Source: Alphaproteobacteria bacterium 41-28
GTDB lineage: Bacteria; Pseudomonadota; Alphaproteobacteria; UBA9655
Length of the DNA: 64,000 nucleotides
NCBI GenBank assembly: GCA_001897795.1
Contig: MKUL01000037.1
Span: forward strand, 186,001-250,000
Direction of reading: 5' to 3'
Every line of letters begins with the position of its first letter. Position 1 is the stretch's first letter. Below, one piece after another: positions 43,106 through 52,610 of the stretch. The notes under the pieces were generated by a model. That model saw nothing but the letters and a program-made list of their open reading frames with translations, did no database searches and was not told the origin of the DNA. Position numbers and translations under genes: made by a program.

Positions 43106-43498
43106 CTAATGCACCACAACCGTTTCATAAGGACTATCAAGAGAAAAAGCAGGAATCTCGACATCGAAATCTTCCCCGGCTTTTGTTTTCATATGATAAA
43201 CCCCTTCCATCAAACCTGAAGGGGTCGAAAGGGGTGTGCCACTGGTATAATGATAGATTGTTCCAGGTGTAATCCAAGGTTTTTCTCCCACCACACCTTC
43301 CCCTTTGACTTCATGGAGGATGCCATTCGCATCTGTAATTCGCCAGGTGCGTGACAAAAGTTGCACACTTTCTGATCCTTGGTTTTCAATCCATATCTGA
43401 TAAGCCCATACGTAATGATTATCTTCAGAGAGGGATTGATCCTCTAGGAAAATTGCTTCAACCGTAACGCTAATGTGGTGAGTTATCTTTGTGTACAC
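43106..43498 (-). CDS. apaG: ApaG family protein
   Basis: 130 residues from GTG 43498, with GGAGAGAGAAGCAA in front; the open frame continues upstream into ponA but ApaG proteins start with this YTK.TH.I.V segment. Core motifs: VWAYQIWIENQGSESVQLLS, RTWRITDANG, GVVGEKPWITPG, YTSGTPLSTPSGLMEGVY, and the end FDVEIPAFSLDSP. An Fn3-like fold linked to Co2+/Mg2+ homeostasis; the biochemical role is unsettled. It is 22 bases downstream of ponA. Confidence 0.92.
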   Translation of the reverse strand: MYTKITHHISVTVEAIFLEDQSLSEDNHYVWAYQIWIENQGSESVQLLSRTWRITDANGILHEVKGEGVVGEKPWITPGTIYHYTSGTPLSTPSGLMEGVYHMKTKAGEDFDVEIPAFSLDSPYETVVVH

Positions 43499-43520
43499 TT
43501 GCTTCTCTCTCCACCCAAAA

Positions 43521-43922
43521 CTAGTATAAACCTCCTGTACCTGACCCAGAAGACCACTCAGGATCATAGGAGGGTTGAGGATCATGGGAGGGAGGCTCAT
43601 ATGAAGGCTCGGGACTATAAGCTGGCTCGGGATCATGAGATGGTTCATGGGCATAGGATGGCTCGGGACCATGGGATGGTTCAGGGCCATAAGAGGGTTC
43701 AGGTCCATAAGAGGGTTCAGGTCCATAAGAGGGTTCGGGACCATAAGATGATTCAGTATCATAAGATGATGGAGAATCATAAGAAGATTCAGAATCATAT
43801 AAAGGCTGAGAACCATATTGAGATCCTGGGTCATATGAAGGCTGAGAACCATATGACCGATAAGGGGAACTATAAGAAGATCCTGTATAAGGCTTCTGAG
43901 ATCCTGAATAACCCCCATAGGA
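43521..43922 (-). repeat. Coding tandem repeat in the ponA 3' end
   Basis: Imperfect 15-base units encoding (G/S/D)PEPS(Y/H), the most regular between about 43650 and 43745, where GPEPSY occurs several times in succession. Because the units are multiples of three, all frames stay open in parts and produce spurious antisense and alternative-frame ORFs here. Confidence 0.85.
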
Positions 43923-46298
43923 AGGTGCTAAAAGACGATTTGGGAGTGTCTGATTCGTCTTCAGAGCTTCATAAATAACGTCACCGCTGTGAGGTTCTGT
44001 CATTCTTACAAGCTTCATGCCAGGAGGGATTTTAAAGGGTTCATTAGGAACTCCTTCGAGTGCTTTTCCAAGAAAATCAACAATGATAGGAAGGGCCGTG
44101 CGAGCCCCGCCTTCCATATGTCCTAAAGTTTGGGGAAGATCAAATCCCACATAGGTCACTACAACCAGGCGCTTTGTATAAGCAGCTGTCCAAGCCTCCT
44201 TCTCGTCATTTGTTGTTCCTGTTTTTGCAGCCAAAATTCTATTCAAAACTTTTGCTTTTCGAGCAGACCCTGCCCGCACGGCGCCTTCAAGCATGGAGGT
44301 AATTTGATAAATACTGCGAGGATCTGCTAACTGCTCTCGATGATCCTCAATAATAGGAGGATTTTGGTTTGACCATAATTGAGATTTGCAGTTCAAACAT
44401 TGGCGCGTGTCTGCGGTAAAAATAGTTTTTCCATGACGATCTTGGATGCGGTCAATAAGTGTCGCCTCTAATTTTCTCCCTCCATTAGCCAATTGTGCAT
44501 AAGCTGCAGCCATACGTAAAAGGGTGGTCTCTCCGGCTCCAATAGCCATGGCAATTTGCATGGGAACACGATCCATAATGCCAAATTTCTCGATCATTTT
44601 AGCAACGGGCTTCATCCCCACATATTCGTGCACCAAGCGAATTGTCGTCCTATTAAGAGACTTTTGAAGAGCAACCCGCAAAGGGACACGTCCATAATGA
44701 TTGGTCGTCACGTTTTTAGGTGAATAAATTCCGAGTCCTCGCCCCAACGCAATGGAAATGGGTGCGTCTGATACAATGGTTCCGGGTGAAAATCCACGCT
44801 CCATCGCTGCTAAATAAACAAAAGGTTTGATGGATGAGCCCGGCTGGCGGAGGGCTTGTGTCGCTCTATTAAATTGGCTTGCCTCAAAGCTAAAGCCACC
44901 AGTCATGGCCAGAACGCGGCCTGTCTGGGGATCCATGGCGACCAGGGCACCACTCACAGCAGGAATTTGTTCAAGACTGTAAGTTTTTTCTTTCCCTTGG
45001 ATGGCATTCACCAGAATCACATCTCCAACATTTAGAACGTCTTTCGGATGGTTAACAACGGGTCCTAAATATAATTGAGGAAGGATTATTCCTTCCGACT
45101 TAGGCTTAACGGGCGTCTGATGTTGTCGTGCCCAAGTCAGTTCTGAGAGGGGAATCGTTCCTTCCTCTCCAGACTTAAGGCCTATCTTAGCCTCCTTATC
45201 GCTAAGTTTTAACACAATCGCTAATTTCCATGGCTCAACACCAGGAGGCTGTATTATTTCTGTGAGTTGTGACTTCCATGAGTCTATGTTTGTGTCCTTT
45301 AATTCCACATGTTGAAGGGCTCCGCGCCATCCATGAAGTCGATCATAATCGATGAGTCCTTTACGCAAGGCCCAATCTGCTATTTTTTGAAGATGTGGAT
45401 CAAGTGTCGTCCGAACGGTAAGTCCTCCTTGATAAAGAGAAGGCTCCCCATGTTTTGAAATGAGTCTGCGACGCACTTCTTCCGCAAAATAATCAGCTTT
45501 CACTACATGAGTTGCATGCGGTCGCTTTAGTTCAATGGGTTCTGCCTTAGCTGCCAAAGCTTCCTTACGAGTGATAACTCTTTCCTCATACATGCGGGTA
45601 ATAACCCAATCACGTCGAGCCTTAGCGGCTGCATAATTTTGCTTAGGGTTATATTTGCTCGGGGCCTTGGGGAGTCCTGCTAAAAATGCAGCTTCTGCAA
45701 TTGTAAGTTCGTCTAAGGATTTATTAAAGTAATTAAGGGCAGCAGCCCCAACACCATAAGAACCAGACCCTAAATAAATTTCATTGATATAAATTTCTAA
45801 AATTCGATCCTTACTCAGGACATTTTCAATGCGGAAGGCCAGAATGGCTTCCTTAATCTTTCGCTCATAAGAAGCTTGATTCGCAATACTAGAAAGAAGA
45901 AGGTTTTTCGCGACCTGTTGGGTAATGGTAGAAGCCCCCATAGGACGTTTATTTGTACCCCGTTGACTAAAATTAACAACCGCAGCTCGAATGATTCCAA
46001 AGAAATCAAGACCCGAATGCTCATAAAAATTTTTATCTTCCGCGGCTAAAAAGGTTTGTATCAGCCGGCGTGGAATGGCTTCGATGGGAACGAACACGCG
46101 CTTTTGCGTTGCATATTCGGCAAAAAGGCGTCCATCACTCGCATAAAGACGGCTAACAACAGCTGGCTCATATTTTGCGAGTTGGGCATAATCCGGAAGA
46201 CCGCGCCCAAAATAATAGAGAACAGCAAGCGTCCCCATGCCGCCCGTGAGCGCAAGAATGAAAAGGAGTGTACATATCCAAGTAAAAGAACGAAGCAT
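43521..46298 (-). CDS. ponA: Penicillin-binding protein 1A with a Pro-Ser-Tyr repeat tail
   Basis: 925 residues. N-terminal membrane anchor (about 10-30). Glycosyltransferase 51 domain (AAEDKNFYEHSGLDFFGIIR, GASTITQQVAKNLLLSS). Transpeptidase domain with the SxxK serine in RQPGSSIKPFVYLAAM (about 490) and KTG in AAKTGTTNDEKEAW (about 690). Bifunctional peptidoglycan polymerase and cross-linker in the periplasm. The last ~133 residues (from about 793) are a low-complexity tail rich in Pro, Ser, Tyr, Gly and Glu, with at least eight PEPSY/PEPSH-like units, which ordinary PBP1A lacks. apaG follows in the same unit. Confidence 0.94.
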   Translation of the reverse strand: MLRSFTWICTLLFILALTGGMGTLAVLYYFGRGLPDYAQLAKYEPAVVSRLYASDGRLFAEYATQKRVFVPIEAIPRRLIQTFLAAEDKNFYEHSGLDFFGIIRAAVVNFSQRGTNKRPMGASTITQQVAKNLLLSSIANQASYERKIKEAILAFRIENVLSKDRILEIYINEIYLGSGSYGVGAAALNYFNKSLDELTIAEAAFLAGLPKAPSKYNPKQNYAAAKARRDWVITRMYEERVITRKEALAAKAEPIELKRPHATHVVKADYFAEEVRRRLISKHGEPSLYQGGLTVRTTLDPHLQKIADWALRKGLIDYDRLHGWRGALQHVELKDTNIDSWKSQLTEIIQPPGVEPWKLAIVLKLSDKEAKIGLKSGEEGTIPLSELTWARQHQTPVKPKSEGIILPQLYLGPVVNHPKDVLNVGDVILVNAIQGKEKTYSLEQIPAVSGALVAMDPQTGRVLAMTGGFSFEASQFNRATQALRQPGSSIKPFVYLAAMERGFSPGTIVSDAPISIALGRGLGIYSPKNVTTNHYGRVPLRVALQKSLNRTTIRLVHEYVGMKPVAKMIEKFGIMDRVPMQIAMAIGAGETTLLRMAAAYAQLANGGRKLEATLIDRIQDRHGKTIFTADTRQCLNCKSQLWSNQNPPIIEDHREQLADPRSIYQITSMLEGAVRAGSARKAKVLNRILAAKTGTTNDEKEAWTAAYTKRLVVVTYVGFDLPQTLGHMEGGARTALPIIVDFLGKALEGVPNEPFKIPPGMKLVRMTEPHSGDVIYEALKTNQTLPNRLLAPSYGGYSGSQKPYTGSSYSSPYRSYGSQPSYDPGSQYGSQPLYDSESSYDSPSSYDTESSYGPEPSYGPEPSYGPEPSYGPEPSHGPEPSYAHEPSHDPEPAYSPEPSYEPPSHDPQPSYDPEWSSGSGTGGLY

Positions 46299-46508
46299 TG
46301 TTTAATAAATTCATTTAGATTTCCTGCACTTTGCCGAGAGTTGATCTGTGGGTCAATAGAAATCTATCTCTAACCCATAAACTCTGGCATAATTTTATTA
46401 AAGTTGTGTTTATATTTGTTTCCCTTGATCGGCGAGGTCTTAGGCATTCCTTGACAAAAATTAAATAAAATATATGATAAATTTTAGATAGTTTGTTAGG
46501 AGACGAAT

Positions 46509-47969
46509 ATGAAATTTTTAGGTTTTTACCTCATGGTCAATTTACTACTCCTTTTTCGAGGGGATTTGTTTGCTTTCCCGGATCAAGATGAAAATCTTCA
46601 AGAACCAACGTCTAAGACTTGTCAAGCGACTACAAAAAAGAGAAAAAGACCCGTCAAAATTAAAAAACCAGTCGAAATTAAAAAAGACTCAAAAAGTCTA
46701 AAAAAAGCACGGCTGAATGAGGAAGAATCTCTCGCTAATGAAATTCTTTCCATTTCTCGACAAATACAAAAGGCTCATAGAAAAGCGGATGCAGGAAAAA
46801 TTTACAAAGCTTATAAGCGTTTTATGAAACTTGATTATGAGCCAGAGCATTGGCAATCTGTAGGAAACATGCTTAAGCCTTATCAATGGCCTTCTCAAAA
46901 GGATTGGAAAGAAATTATAGGAGCCCATTTGTTTCATCCATCTTCTGCTATAGAATGTGAAGAATCTCCTTGTTACCAATACTTACTCAAGCTAAAAGTT
47001 GCTCTATGGGCATTTGCCATTGGGGCAAAATTTAAGCATCCCGTTAGCTTATACTACTTAGCAAAAGAGATAGATGAGATTCGCTTCAGTTACAGTGATG
47101 CAGATAAACCTGAATTTTTTACAAGATCGTATGCGGATGCTTTTGCTGACTTAGAGAAGTGTCAAGATAATGCGGATGCTTGCTATATCCTCGGAAGAGC
47201 TTATCAAACTTATCCTTATAGAGGAGAAGAATTTGAGCCTGAAAAAGCCTACGAATTATTCAAAAAAGGGGACAGCTTACGCAATAAGTTTCAAATGTTG
47301 GAAACGACTCGACATTACCAATCAAATTTGACTCCGCCTTCAATGAAGGACTACTGTGCTTTAGGTAATCAAGGCTATGGTCCTGCGTCTATTCAAGCAG
47401 CTAGATTAGCCCAGGATTTTAAAGGCAAGCTTAAAATTTTAAAGGAAACTTCTCGGCAGGGTTATGCTCCTGCTTTACTTGAAATAGCTTATCTTTACGA
47501 AGAAGAAAAAGAGGTTGAAAAAGCTCGTAAATATTACCTTAAAGCTGGTGAAAAAGAAGTCTCTCAAGCTTATATTGATATGGGACAGAGCTTTGTAGGG
47601 GATGTCATGATGAACTCTAAGGAGTTCAGGAAAGATCTTAAGACACTGTCCCAAAAAGATATTGATCAAGCAGTTCACTATTTTACTCTTGCAGGAGAAA
47701 AAGGCAATCCTAAGGGATGGGATTATCTTATAATGCTCTATGTGGATCTTTATGGAGAGAGATCACTTACCAAGCAAAAGAAAAAGGATATTACTCGTAA
47801 AATTTTTCAAACGATACAAAAGGGAATTGCCGTTGGCTCAGCTCGAGCTTACCATATGGCTTTTGTTCACTTTCGGCCTTCTTTTGAGATCTTGGTAAAG
47901 AAATATGGCCCTGCTCCCCAAGAAAAATTGTATGTGACGATGGAAAGCTTCTTAAATAAAAAAGATTGA
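46509..47969 (+). CDS. Exported Sel1-like (TPR-type) repeat protein
   Basis: 486 residues. A signal peptide (FLGFYLMVNLLLLFRGDLFA) is followed by a basic Lys-rich linker (KKRKRPVKIKKPVEIKK). Solenoid repeats then include NADACYILGRAYQ...EKAYELFKKG, YAPALLEIAYLYEEEKEVEK ARKYYLKAG, and DIDQAVHYFTLAGEKGNPKG. Sel1-like repeats mediate protein contacts and are common among effectors of amoeba-associated bacteria. RBS AGGAGACG. The target is unknown. Confidence 0.85.
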   Translation: MKFLGFYLMVNLLLLFRGDLFAFPDQDENLQEPTSKTCQATTKKRKRPVKIKKPVEIKKDSKSLKKARLNEEESLANEILSISRQIQKAHRKADAGKIYKAYKRFMKLDYEPEHWQSVGNMLKPYQWPSQKDWKEIIGAHLFHPSSAIECEESPCYQYLLKLKVALWAFAIGAKFKHPVSLYYLAKEIDEIRFSYSDADKPEFFTRSYADAFADLEKCQDNADACYILGRAYQTYPYRGEEFEPEKAYELFKKGDSLRNKFQMLETTRHYQSNLTPPSMKDYCALGNQGYGPASIQAARLAQDFKGKLKILKETSRQGYAPALLEIAYLYEEEKEVEKARKYYLKAGEKEVSQAYIDMGQSFVGDVMMNSKEFRKDLKTLSQKDIDQAVHYFTLAGEKGNPKGWDYLIMLYVDLYGERSLTKQKKKDITRKIFQTIQKGIAVGSARAYHMAFVHFRPSFEILVKKYGPAPQEKLYVTMESFLNKKD

Positions 47970-47998
47970 CTTTTTATTTGTCCAATATTTAAAAAAAA

Positions 47999-48163
47999 GT
48001 AGTTGTTCAAAAAGGAACAAAAGGTGAAAAAACTTCTCCAGCAGGAAAAGCAACAAAGATAAAACCTCAGGTAAGTTCTAAACAAACTTCTACAAAGCCT
48101 TCCTCAAGTCGACGTTCTCAAGATAAAAAAACTAAAGAGAAAACGATTTTTCACAAAGAGTAA
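47999..48163 (+). pseudogene. Possible 3' remnant of a basic low-complexity coding region
   Basis: An open frame of 54 codons without start codon, reading QKGTKGEKTSPAGKATKIK... and ending TKEKTIFHKE. The Ser/Thr/Lys composition resembles protein tails, and the frame differs from that of the preceding Sel1-like gene. It could be a remnant or chance. The rest of 48164-48300 shows no gene. Confidence 0.3.
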
Positions 48164-48300
48164 GAGAATTTGTGTCTTGTCTATCTTGAAGAAGTCTTTT
48201 ACAAGTCTTCTATTCTAGTAATTATGACCTAGATAATTTTACTTATGTAACGTAGTGTGCAAGTTATTTTAAAAAGAGGTCGTTATAGAAGAGCTATCTT

Positions 48301-48368
48301 TAGATCCTCAGCCAAGAAATGCTTTGCCCTTGCGAAGGCGAGGGCCTTAATATTTGGCCGAGGATCTA
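48301..48368. repeat. Palindromic repeat before the phosphatase array
   Basis: The outer stem TAGATCCTC (48301-48309) pairs with GAGGATCTA (48360-48368). An inner hairpin CCCTTGCGAAGGCGAGGG is present. It shares AGATCCTC, GCCAAGAAATGC and GGCCGAGGATCT with the element inside thiB. Confidence 0.75.
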
Positions 48369-48417
48369 AACAATCAAAAAAACTTGCTTACTGCGTTATG
48401 TTGTTAATTGGAGAAAC

Positions 48418-49248
48418 ATGATTAAAAAGTCATTAATGAAAAAATTTTTCTTCATTGGAAGTGGTTTTGTCTTTATCATTGGCTGCCTACTCTATCTCTT
48501 CCTGGATGCTTTTTATGATCCAAATTTCCGAACGATGCAGGATAAAATCGCAAGCGCAGATGGTGTTGATTTGACGGGCTTACAGGACTTGAGAGCTTCA
48601 GGTGGATTTTCTGTAAGTTATGCAGACATTCAAAAAAGACTCCGCCATATTAAAGGGGATAAGATCATTGTTGATGGGATCAATGAATTCCATGGATATA
48701 TAGATGGTGTTCCTACAACCCTCCTTGGCTACCATGTTTCTGATTCCGGATTAAGGCATCTTCTGAGACGATTCATCGTTACGGGTTCATTCGAAAAACG
48801 TCTAGATCTCGTGACCAGTGCCGGTGAAGAAGCGAAGAAGTTTGGTTTTGACTATAAAAATATTAAAATTGTGAGTAAATCCGTTCTTACGGATGAGAAT
48901 GTTGACGATATCGTGGCCCTTTTTGATAGTTTAACGAAAGATGCATGGCTTCATTTTCATTGTCATCATGGAACAGGAAGAACATCTATTATGCTCGTCA
49001 TGCTCGATATAATGAAGAATGCTCCTAAAGTTGCTCTAGAGGATATTGTTAAGCGTCAACACCTCCTCGGGTCGACGGATTTGTTTAATACAGAAAAGTG
49101 GAAGTACGGCACTTATACAAAAGAAAAGTTAGAAAATCGAAAAAAATTTATTGAACAATTTTATGTTTTTGTTGTTCAACGGAAAACGGGAGGTATTCAG
49201 CGATGGTCTGATTGGCATCGCCAGCATATGAATGGTGGGAATGCCTGA
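48418..49248 (+). CDS. PTP-like phytase-family phosphatase, array member 1
   Basis: 276 residues. An N-terminal membrane segment (KKFFFIGSGFVFIIGCLLYL) after basic residues predicts a periplasm-facing signal anchor or secretion signal. The catalytic P-loop H-C182-HHGTG-R-T-S is the HCx5R signature of cysteine phosphatases. The flanking motifs FRTMQDKI, LTGLQDLRASGG, IIVDGINEFHGYIDGVP, KRQHLLGSTDLF and the GGIQRWSDWHR end match the PTP-like inositol-polyphosphatase (phytase) family. Where that family has T-D-H before the P-loop, this protein has V-S-K. First gene of a six-gene unit; RBS TTGGAGAA. Confidence 0.85.
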   Translation: MIKKSLMKKFFFIGSGFVFIIGCLLYLFLDAFYDPNFRTMQDKIASADGVDLTGLQDLRASGGFSVSYADIQKRLRHIKGDKIIVDGINEFHGYIDGVPTTLLGYHVSDSGLRHLLRRFIVTGSFEKRLDLVTSAGEEAKKFGFDYKNIKIVSKSVLTDENVDDIVALFDSLTKDAWLHFHCHHGTGRTSIMLVMLDIMKNAPKVALEDIVKRQHLLGSTDLFNTEKWKYGTYTKEKLENRKKFIEQFYVFVVQRKTGGIQRWSDWHRQHMNGGNA

Positions 49249-50084
49249 TGAAAAAATTCTTCACCGTAAAAAATATCCTTCTCTGTGGGGGCATAGCTCT
49301 TTTTATTGGTCTTGCCTCCTATATTTTCATTGATAACTACACAGCCTATGGGTCGCAGAATTTCCGCACGATGCAGGACGAGATATCAACCCCTGAACGG
49401 ATTAACTTAGCCGGGTTACGTGAACTTCAAGCTTCAGGAGGGAGCGCCCCTATTTTCACAGATCTTAAAAACCAGCTCGCTTTTATAAAACAAAGAGTAA
49501 TCGTCTTTGATACGAGGAATCAGACTCATGGATATGTAAAAGGTATTCCCTCAAAATTTTTTTGTTATCATCGTTCCCCTGACTTGAGACATCTCCCCAG
49601 ACGCCTCATTTATACAGGCACAATTGAAAACCGTCCGGAGTTTTTTTTCACTGAAGCAGAAGAAGCTAAAAAATACGGCTTCGATTATGTAAAGATTAGC
49701 CTGGGAAGCAGATACATCACACCTGATGAAAATGTAGATGCTTTCGTTAACTTTATTGATTCTCTCCCTGACCATACCTGGCTTCATTTCCATTGTGATC
49801 GAGGAAAAGGACGAACCTCTGTGGCACTCGTTATGTTTGATATTATGAAAAATGCTCCTAAAATTACATTAGGGGATATCATAACCCGTCAACATCTTCT
49901 CGGGTCAGAAAATTTATTTGATGTATCCGTCTGGGATGGAGGTAGCTATAGTTTAGAAATGCTTCAAAATCGCAAAAAATTTGTTGAGGATTTTTATAAT
50001 TTTATTTGTCAACGAAAAGCTGGAGGAATTCAACGTTGGTCTGAGTGGCAGCGCAGTCCTTTGAAAGTTGGAGAAACGGAATGA
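49248..50084 (+). CDS. PTP-like phytase-family phosphatase, array member 2
   Basis: 278 residues from the ATG overlapping the previous stop (TGATG). Membrane segment ILLCGGIALFIGLASYIFI; P-loop H-C183-DRGKG-R-T-S; FRTMQDEI, LAGLRELQASGG, VIVFDTRNQTHGYVKGIP and C-terminal GGIQRWSEWQR. It is the most divergent member in the substrate-contact strand (FDTRNQ, closer to the DLRQE of known phytases). The loop preceding the P-loop reads LGSRYITPDENVD, without the usual acid Asp-His. Likely acts outside the cytoplasm on a phosphorylated inositol or similar substrate (inference). Confidence 0.84.
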   Translation: MKKFFTVKNILLCGGIALFIGLASYIFIDNYTAYGSQNFRTMQDEISTPERINLAGLRELQASGGSAPIFTDLKNQLAFIKQRVIVFDTRNQTHGYVKGIPSKFFCYHRSPDLRHLPRRLIYTGTIENRPEFFFTEAEEAKKYGFDYVKISLGSRYITPDENVDAFVNFIDSLPDHTWLHFHCDRGKGRTSVALVMFDIMKNAPKITLGDIITRQHLLGSENLFDVSVWDGGSYSLEMLQNRKKFVEDFYNFICQRKAGGIQRWSEWQRSPLKVGETE

Positions 50085-50896
50085 AAAACCTCTTTACTCT
50101 AAAAAGGTCCCTTATTGGAGGGGGCTCGATCCTCATTGTCATCTTCCTTCTCTACCTTTTCTTAGATGCTTTTTACGGAAGTAACTTTCGCGCAATGCAA
50201 GACACGATATTAACAACTCATTCAGTCGATTTAACCGGGCTGCGAGACCTTCAAGCTTCAGGGGGAACATCTGTTCGTTTTACAGACCTGCAGAGGAGGC
50301 TTCCACATGTTAAGGGGCCAAAGATTATCGTCGATGGCATGGCCGAATTTCATGGCTATATCTACGGCCTTCCTACAACTTTTTTTGGTTATCAACGTGC
50401 AAGATCTCCTGAATTAAAGCATCTTATTCGACGATGGATTATTACGGGAACAACAAAGGTACTCCCTGAGCTCGTAACCCCAGAAGCAGAGGAAGCTAAA
50501 AAATATGGGTTTGAATATGAAAAAGTTAATATTGGAAGCAAATTTATTGAAACGGATGAGAATATTGATCAGATCTTAGACTTTTTCGATCATCTGCCAC
50601 CCGGGGCATGGCTTCATTTCCATTGCGCCCACGGAAAGGGGAGAACATCTATTTTATTAGTGATGTTAGATACACTTAAAAATGCGCCTAAAGTTGCCTT
50701 AAAGGATATTGTTCAGCGCCAATATCTTCTGGGGTCGGAAGATTTGTTTAACACAGAAGTTTGGAAAAACGGTACTTATGACAATAAAAAGCTCAAAGCT
50801 CGTAAGAAATTTGTTGAGGAATTCTATGCTTTTGTCTGTCAACGGAAAGCTAGGGGAATTCAACGTTGGTCGGATTGGCATCGGCTGCAAAAATAA
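50081..50896 (+). CDS. PTP-like phytase-family phosphatase, array member 3
   Basis: 271 residues; ATGA overlap with member 2. Membrane segment LIGGGSILIVIFLLYLFL; P-loop H-C182-AHGKG-R-T-S; FRAMQDTI, LTGLRDLQASGG, IIVDGMAEFHGYIYGLP, QRQYLLGSEDLF, GIQRWSDWHR. The pre-P-loop segment is IGSKFIETDENID. Closest in layout to members 1 and 6. Followed by a 50-base gap, the only real intergenic space in the array. Confidence 0.84.
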   Translation: MKNLFTLKRSLIGGGSILIVIFLLYLFLDAFYGSNFRAMQDTILTTHSVDLTGLRDLQASGGTSVRFTDLQRRLPHVKGPKIIVDGMAEFHGYIYGLPTTFFGYQRARSPELKHLIRRWIITGTTKVLPELVTPEAEEAKKYGFEYEKVNIGSKFIETDENIDQILDFFDHLPPGAWLHFHCAHGKGRTSILLVMLDTLKNAPKVALKDIVQRQYLLGSEDLFNTEVWKNGTYDNKKLKARKKFVEEFYAFVCQRKARGIQRWSDWHRLQK

Positions 50897-50946
50897 ACAT
50901 AGGATTTTTAAAAAGTGGTGATGATAGGCTCCCTTGGAGAAAGAAG

Positions 50947-51792
50947 ATGACAAAATACTTGAATAAGAAATCTCTTCTTATGGGTGGTGGAGTTTTCATT
51001 TTTACTGTTTTAGTTATAATTTCTTACTTGCTTTTCACTGATGATTACACAGACGCTAAATTTCGCACCATGAAAGATGAATTCACTTCGGTCGAAAAGT
51101 TAGATTTGACAGGTCTGCGTGAGCTGCAGGCCTCAGGTGGACCCATTGTTGACTTTCCAGATCTTAAAAAAAGGCTTGAGCAGCTTAATAAAACGATCAT
51201 TATCATTGATGGGATGAGAGAAAACCATGGTTATATCAACGATATGGCCACTACTTTTTTTGGCTATCACCGGAAGAAACCGGGTCTACGCTATTATATT
51301 CGCCGGATTCTTTTCACAGGTACAACTCGAATTCTCCCTCAACGAACTCTTACCGAAATTGAACTGGCTCAAAAATATGGATTTGGCTACAAGAATATTA
51401 AAATTGATAGTAAGATCAAGACACCTGATGCCTCTGTTGATGAATTTGTTTCCTACTTCGACAAAATACCCGAAAATGTCTGGTTTCATTTTCATTGCCG
51501 CCACGGCAAGGGGCGGACATCCATGATGCTGGTGATGTATGATATTATGAAAAATGCTCCCAAAGTTGCTCTCTCAGACATCATTAAACGCCAACATCTG
51601 TTGGGTTCAGTAGATTTGTTCGATACGGTTGTTTGGAAAACGAAGAAAAAAGGAAGATATAATTCGAGGACACTTAATCGTCGCAAACAATTTATGGAAC
51701 AGTTTTATGAATTCGTTTGTCAGCGAAAAGCAGGGGGGATCCAACGTTGGTCTGATTGGCACCGTTTATCTCGTAAAGGAAACATATCATGA
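50947..51792 (+). CDS. PTP-like phytase-family phosphatase, array member 4
   Basis: 281 residues from ATG 50947 (RBS TTGGAGAAAGAAG). Membrane segment LLMGGGVFIFTVLVIISYLL; FRTMKDEF; LTGLRELQASGG; IIIDGMRENHGYINDMA; P-loop H-C184-RHGKG-R-T-S; KRQHLLGSVDLF; a slightly longer insertion (WKTKKKGRYNSRTL) before the end; GGIQRWSDWHR. Pre-P-loop segment IDSKIKTPDASVD. The gap before it makes it a possible second promoter point, although no promoter is obvious. Confidence 0.84.
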   Translation: MTKYLNKKSLLMGGGVFIFTVLVIISYLLFTDDYTDAKFRTMKDEFTSVEKLDLTGLRELQASGGPIVDFPDLKKRLEQLNKTIIIIDGMRENHGYINDMATTFFGYHRKKPGLRYYIRRILFTGTTRILPQRTLTEIELAQKYGFGYKNIKIDSKIKTPDASVDEFVSYFDKIPENVWFHFHCRHGKGRTSMMLVMYDIMKNAPKVALSDIIKRQHLLGSVDLFDTVVWKTKKKGRYNSRTLNRRKQFMEQFYEFVCQRKAGGIQRWSDWHRLSRKGNIS

Positions 51793-52610
51793 GAAAGTTT
51801 CTCAATCTAAGAAATATCTCCCTCTTAACTTTTGGGGGTCTTGTTATTTTTTTATTTATTTTATTTTATGATGCTTTCCCGAAAGTGAAACGTTTTCGGA
51901 CAACTCAAGATGAAATAAAATCAACGGAGAATATAGATTTAAGGGGTTTGAAAGACATTCAAGCTTCAGGAGGGAGCTTGCCGGGCTTTCCCGATCTTCA
52001 AAAAAAACTCAGCCATGTTAAACTAAAAAAGATTATCGTAGATGCCATGTATGATTATCATGGCTATATCTTAGGAATGCCAACGACGTCACTTGCTTAT
52101 CACCAAGACGTCCCTTTTCTAAAGCACTTTCTTCGCAGGCTTGTTTTGACGGGAACCCTTGGAAAACGCTTAGATTTTATCACCCACGAAAGCGATGAAG
52201 CCAAAAAATATGGCTTTGACTATAGAGCCGTTAATGTCGGGAGCAAGATCAAAAACACGTATGAATACATTGATGATGTTGTCGCTTTTTTTGAGTCCGT
52301 CCCTCCCAATGTATGGCTTCATTTCCACTGTCGAAATGGTCGAGGTCGAACATCCATGTTGCTTGTGATGCTGGATATCATGAAAAATGCACCCCAAGTC
52401 ACTTTAGATAATATTGTGAAACGTCATATTCTTTTGGGTGCAGAAGATCTATTTAATGTAAAGGTCTGGGCGAATGGCACTTATACGGCGGAAGAGCTTA
52501 AAGATCGGAAACAATTTATTGAACAGTTTTATGAATTCGTTTGTCAGCGAAAAGCAGGTGGCATTCAACGTTGGTCTGAATGGAATCGGGCACAGCAAAA
52601 AGAGATATGA
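51789..52610 (+). CDS. PTP-like phytase-family phosphatase, array member 5
   Basis: 273 residues; ATGA overlap with member 4. Membrane segment ISLLTFGGLVIFLFILFY; FRTTQDEI; LRGLKDIQASGG; IIVDAMYDYHGYILGMP; P-loop H-C181-RNGRG-R-T-S; KRHILLGAEDLF; GGIQRWSEWNR. Pre-P-loop segment VGSKIKNTYEYID. Same catalytic cysteine and arginine as the others. Confidence 0.84.
   Translation: MRKFLNLRNISLLTFGGLVIFLFILFYDAFPKVKRFRTTQDEIKSTENIDLRGLKDIQASGGSLPGFPDLQKKLSHVKLKKIIVDAMYDYHGYILGMPTTSLAYHQDVPFLKHFLRRLVLTGTLGKRLDFITHESDEAKKYGFDYRAVNVGSKIKNTYEYIDDVVAFFESVPPNVWLHFHCRNGRGRTSMLLVMLDIMKNAPQVTLDNIVKRHILLGAEDLFNVKVWANGTYTAEELKDRKQFIEQFYEFVCQRKAGGIQRWSEWNRAQQKEI

Noticed and set aside
43499..43918. 140-codon N-terminal extension of ApaG into ponA
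   Set aside because: It is an alternative frame through the ponA tandem repeat; ApaG proteins begin at the YTK.TH segment after GTG 43498.
43475..43978. Plus-strand open frame of Lys/His/Met repeats
   Set aside because: Antisense of the ponA repeat tail; open only because the repeat unit is a multiple of three.
49212..52606. Earlier start codons for phosphatase array members 2, 3, 4 and 6
   Set aside because: They lie inside the preceding gene and would add residues before the basic/hydrophobic N-terminus shared by all six; the overlapping ATGs match the family start.
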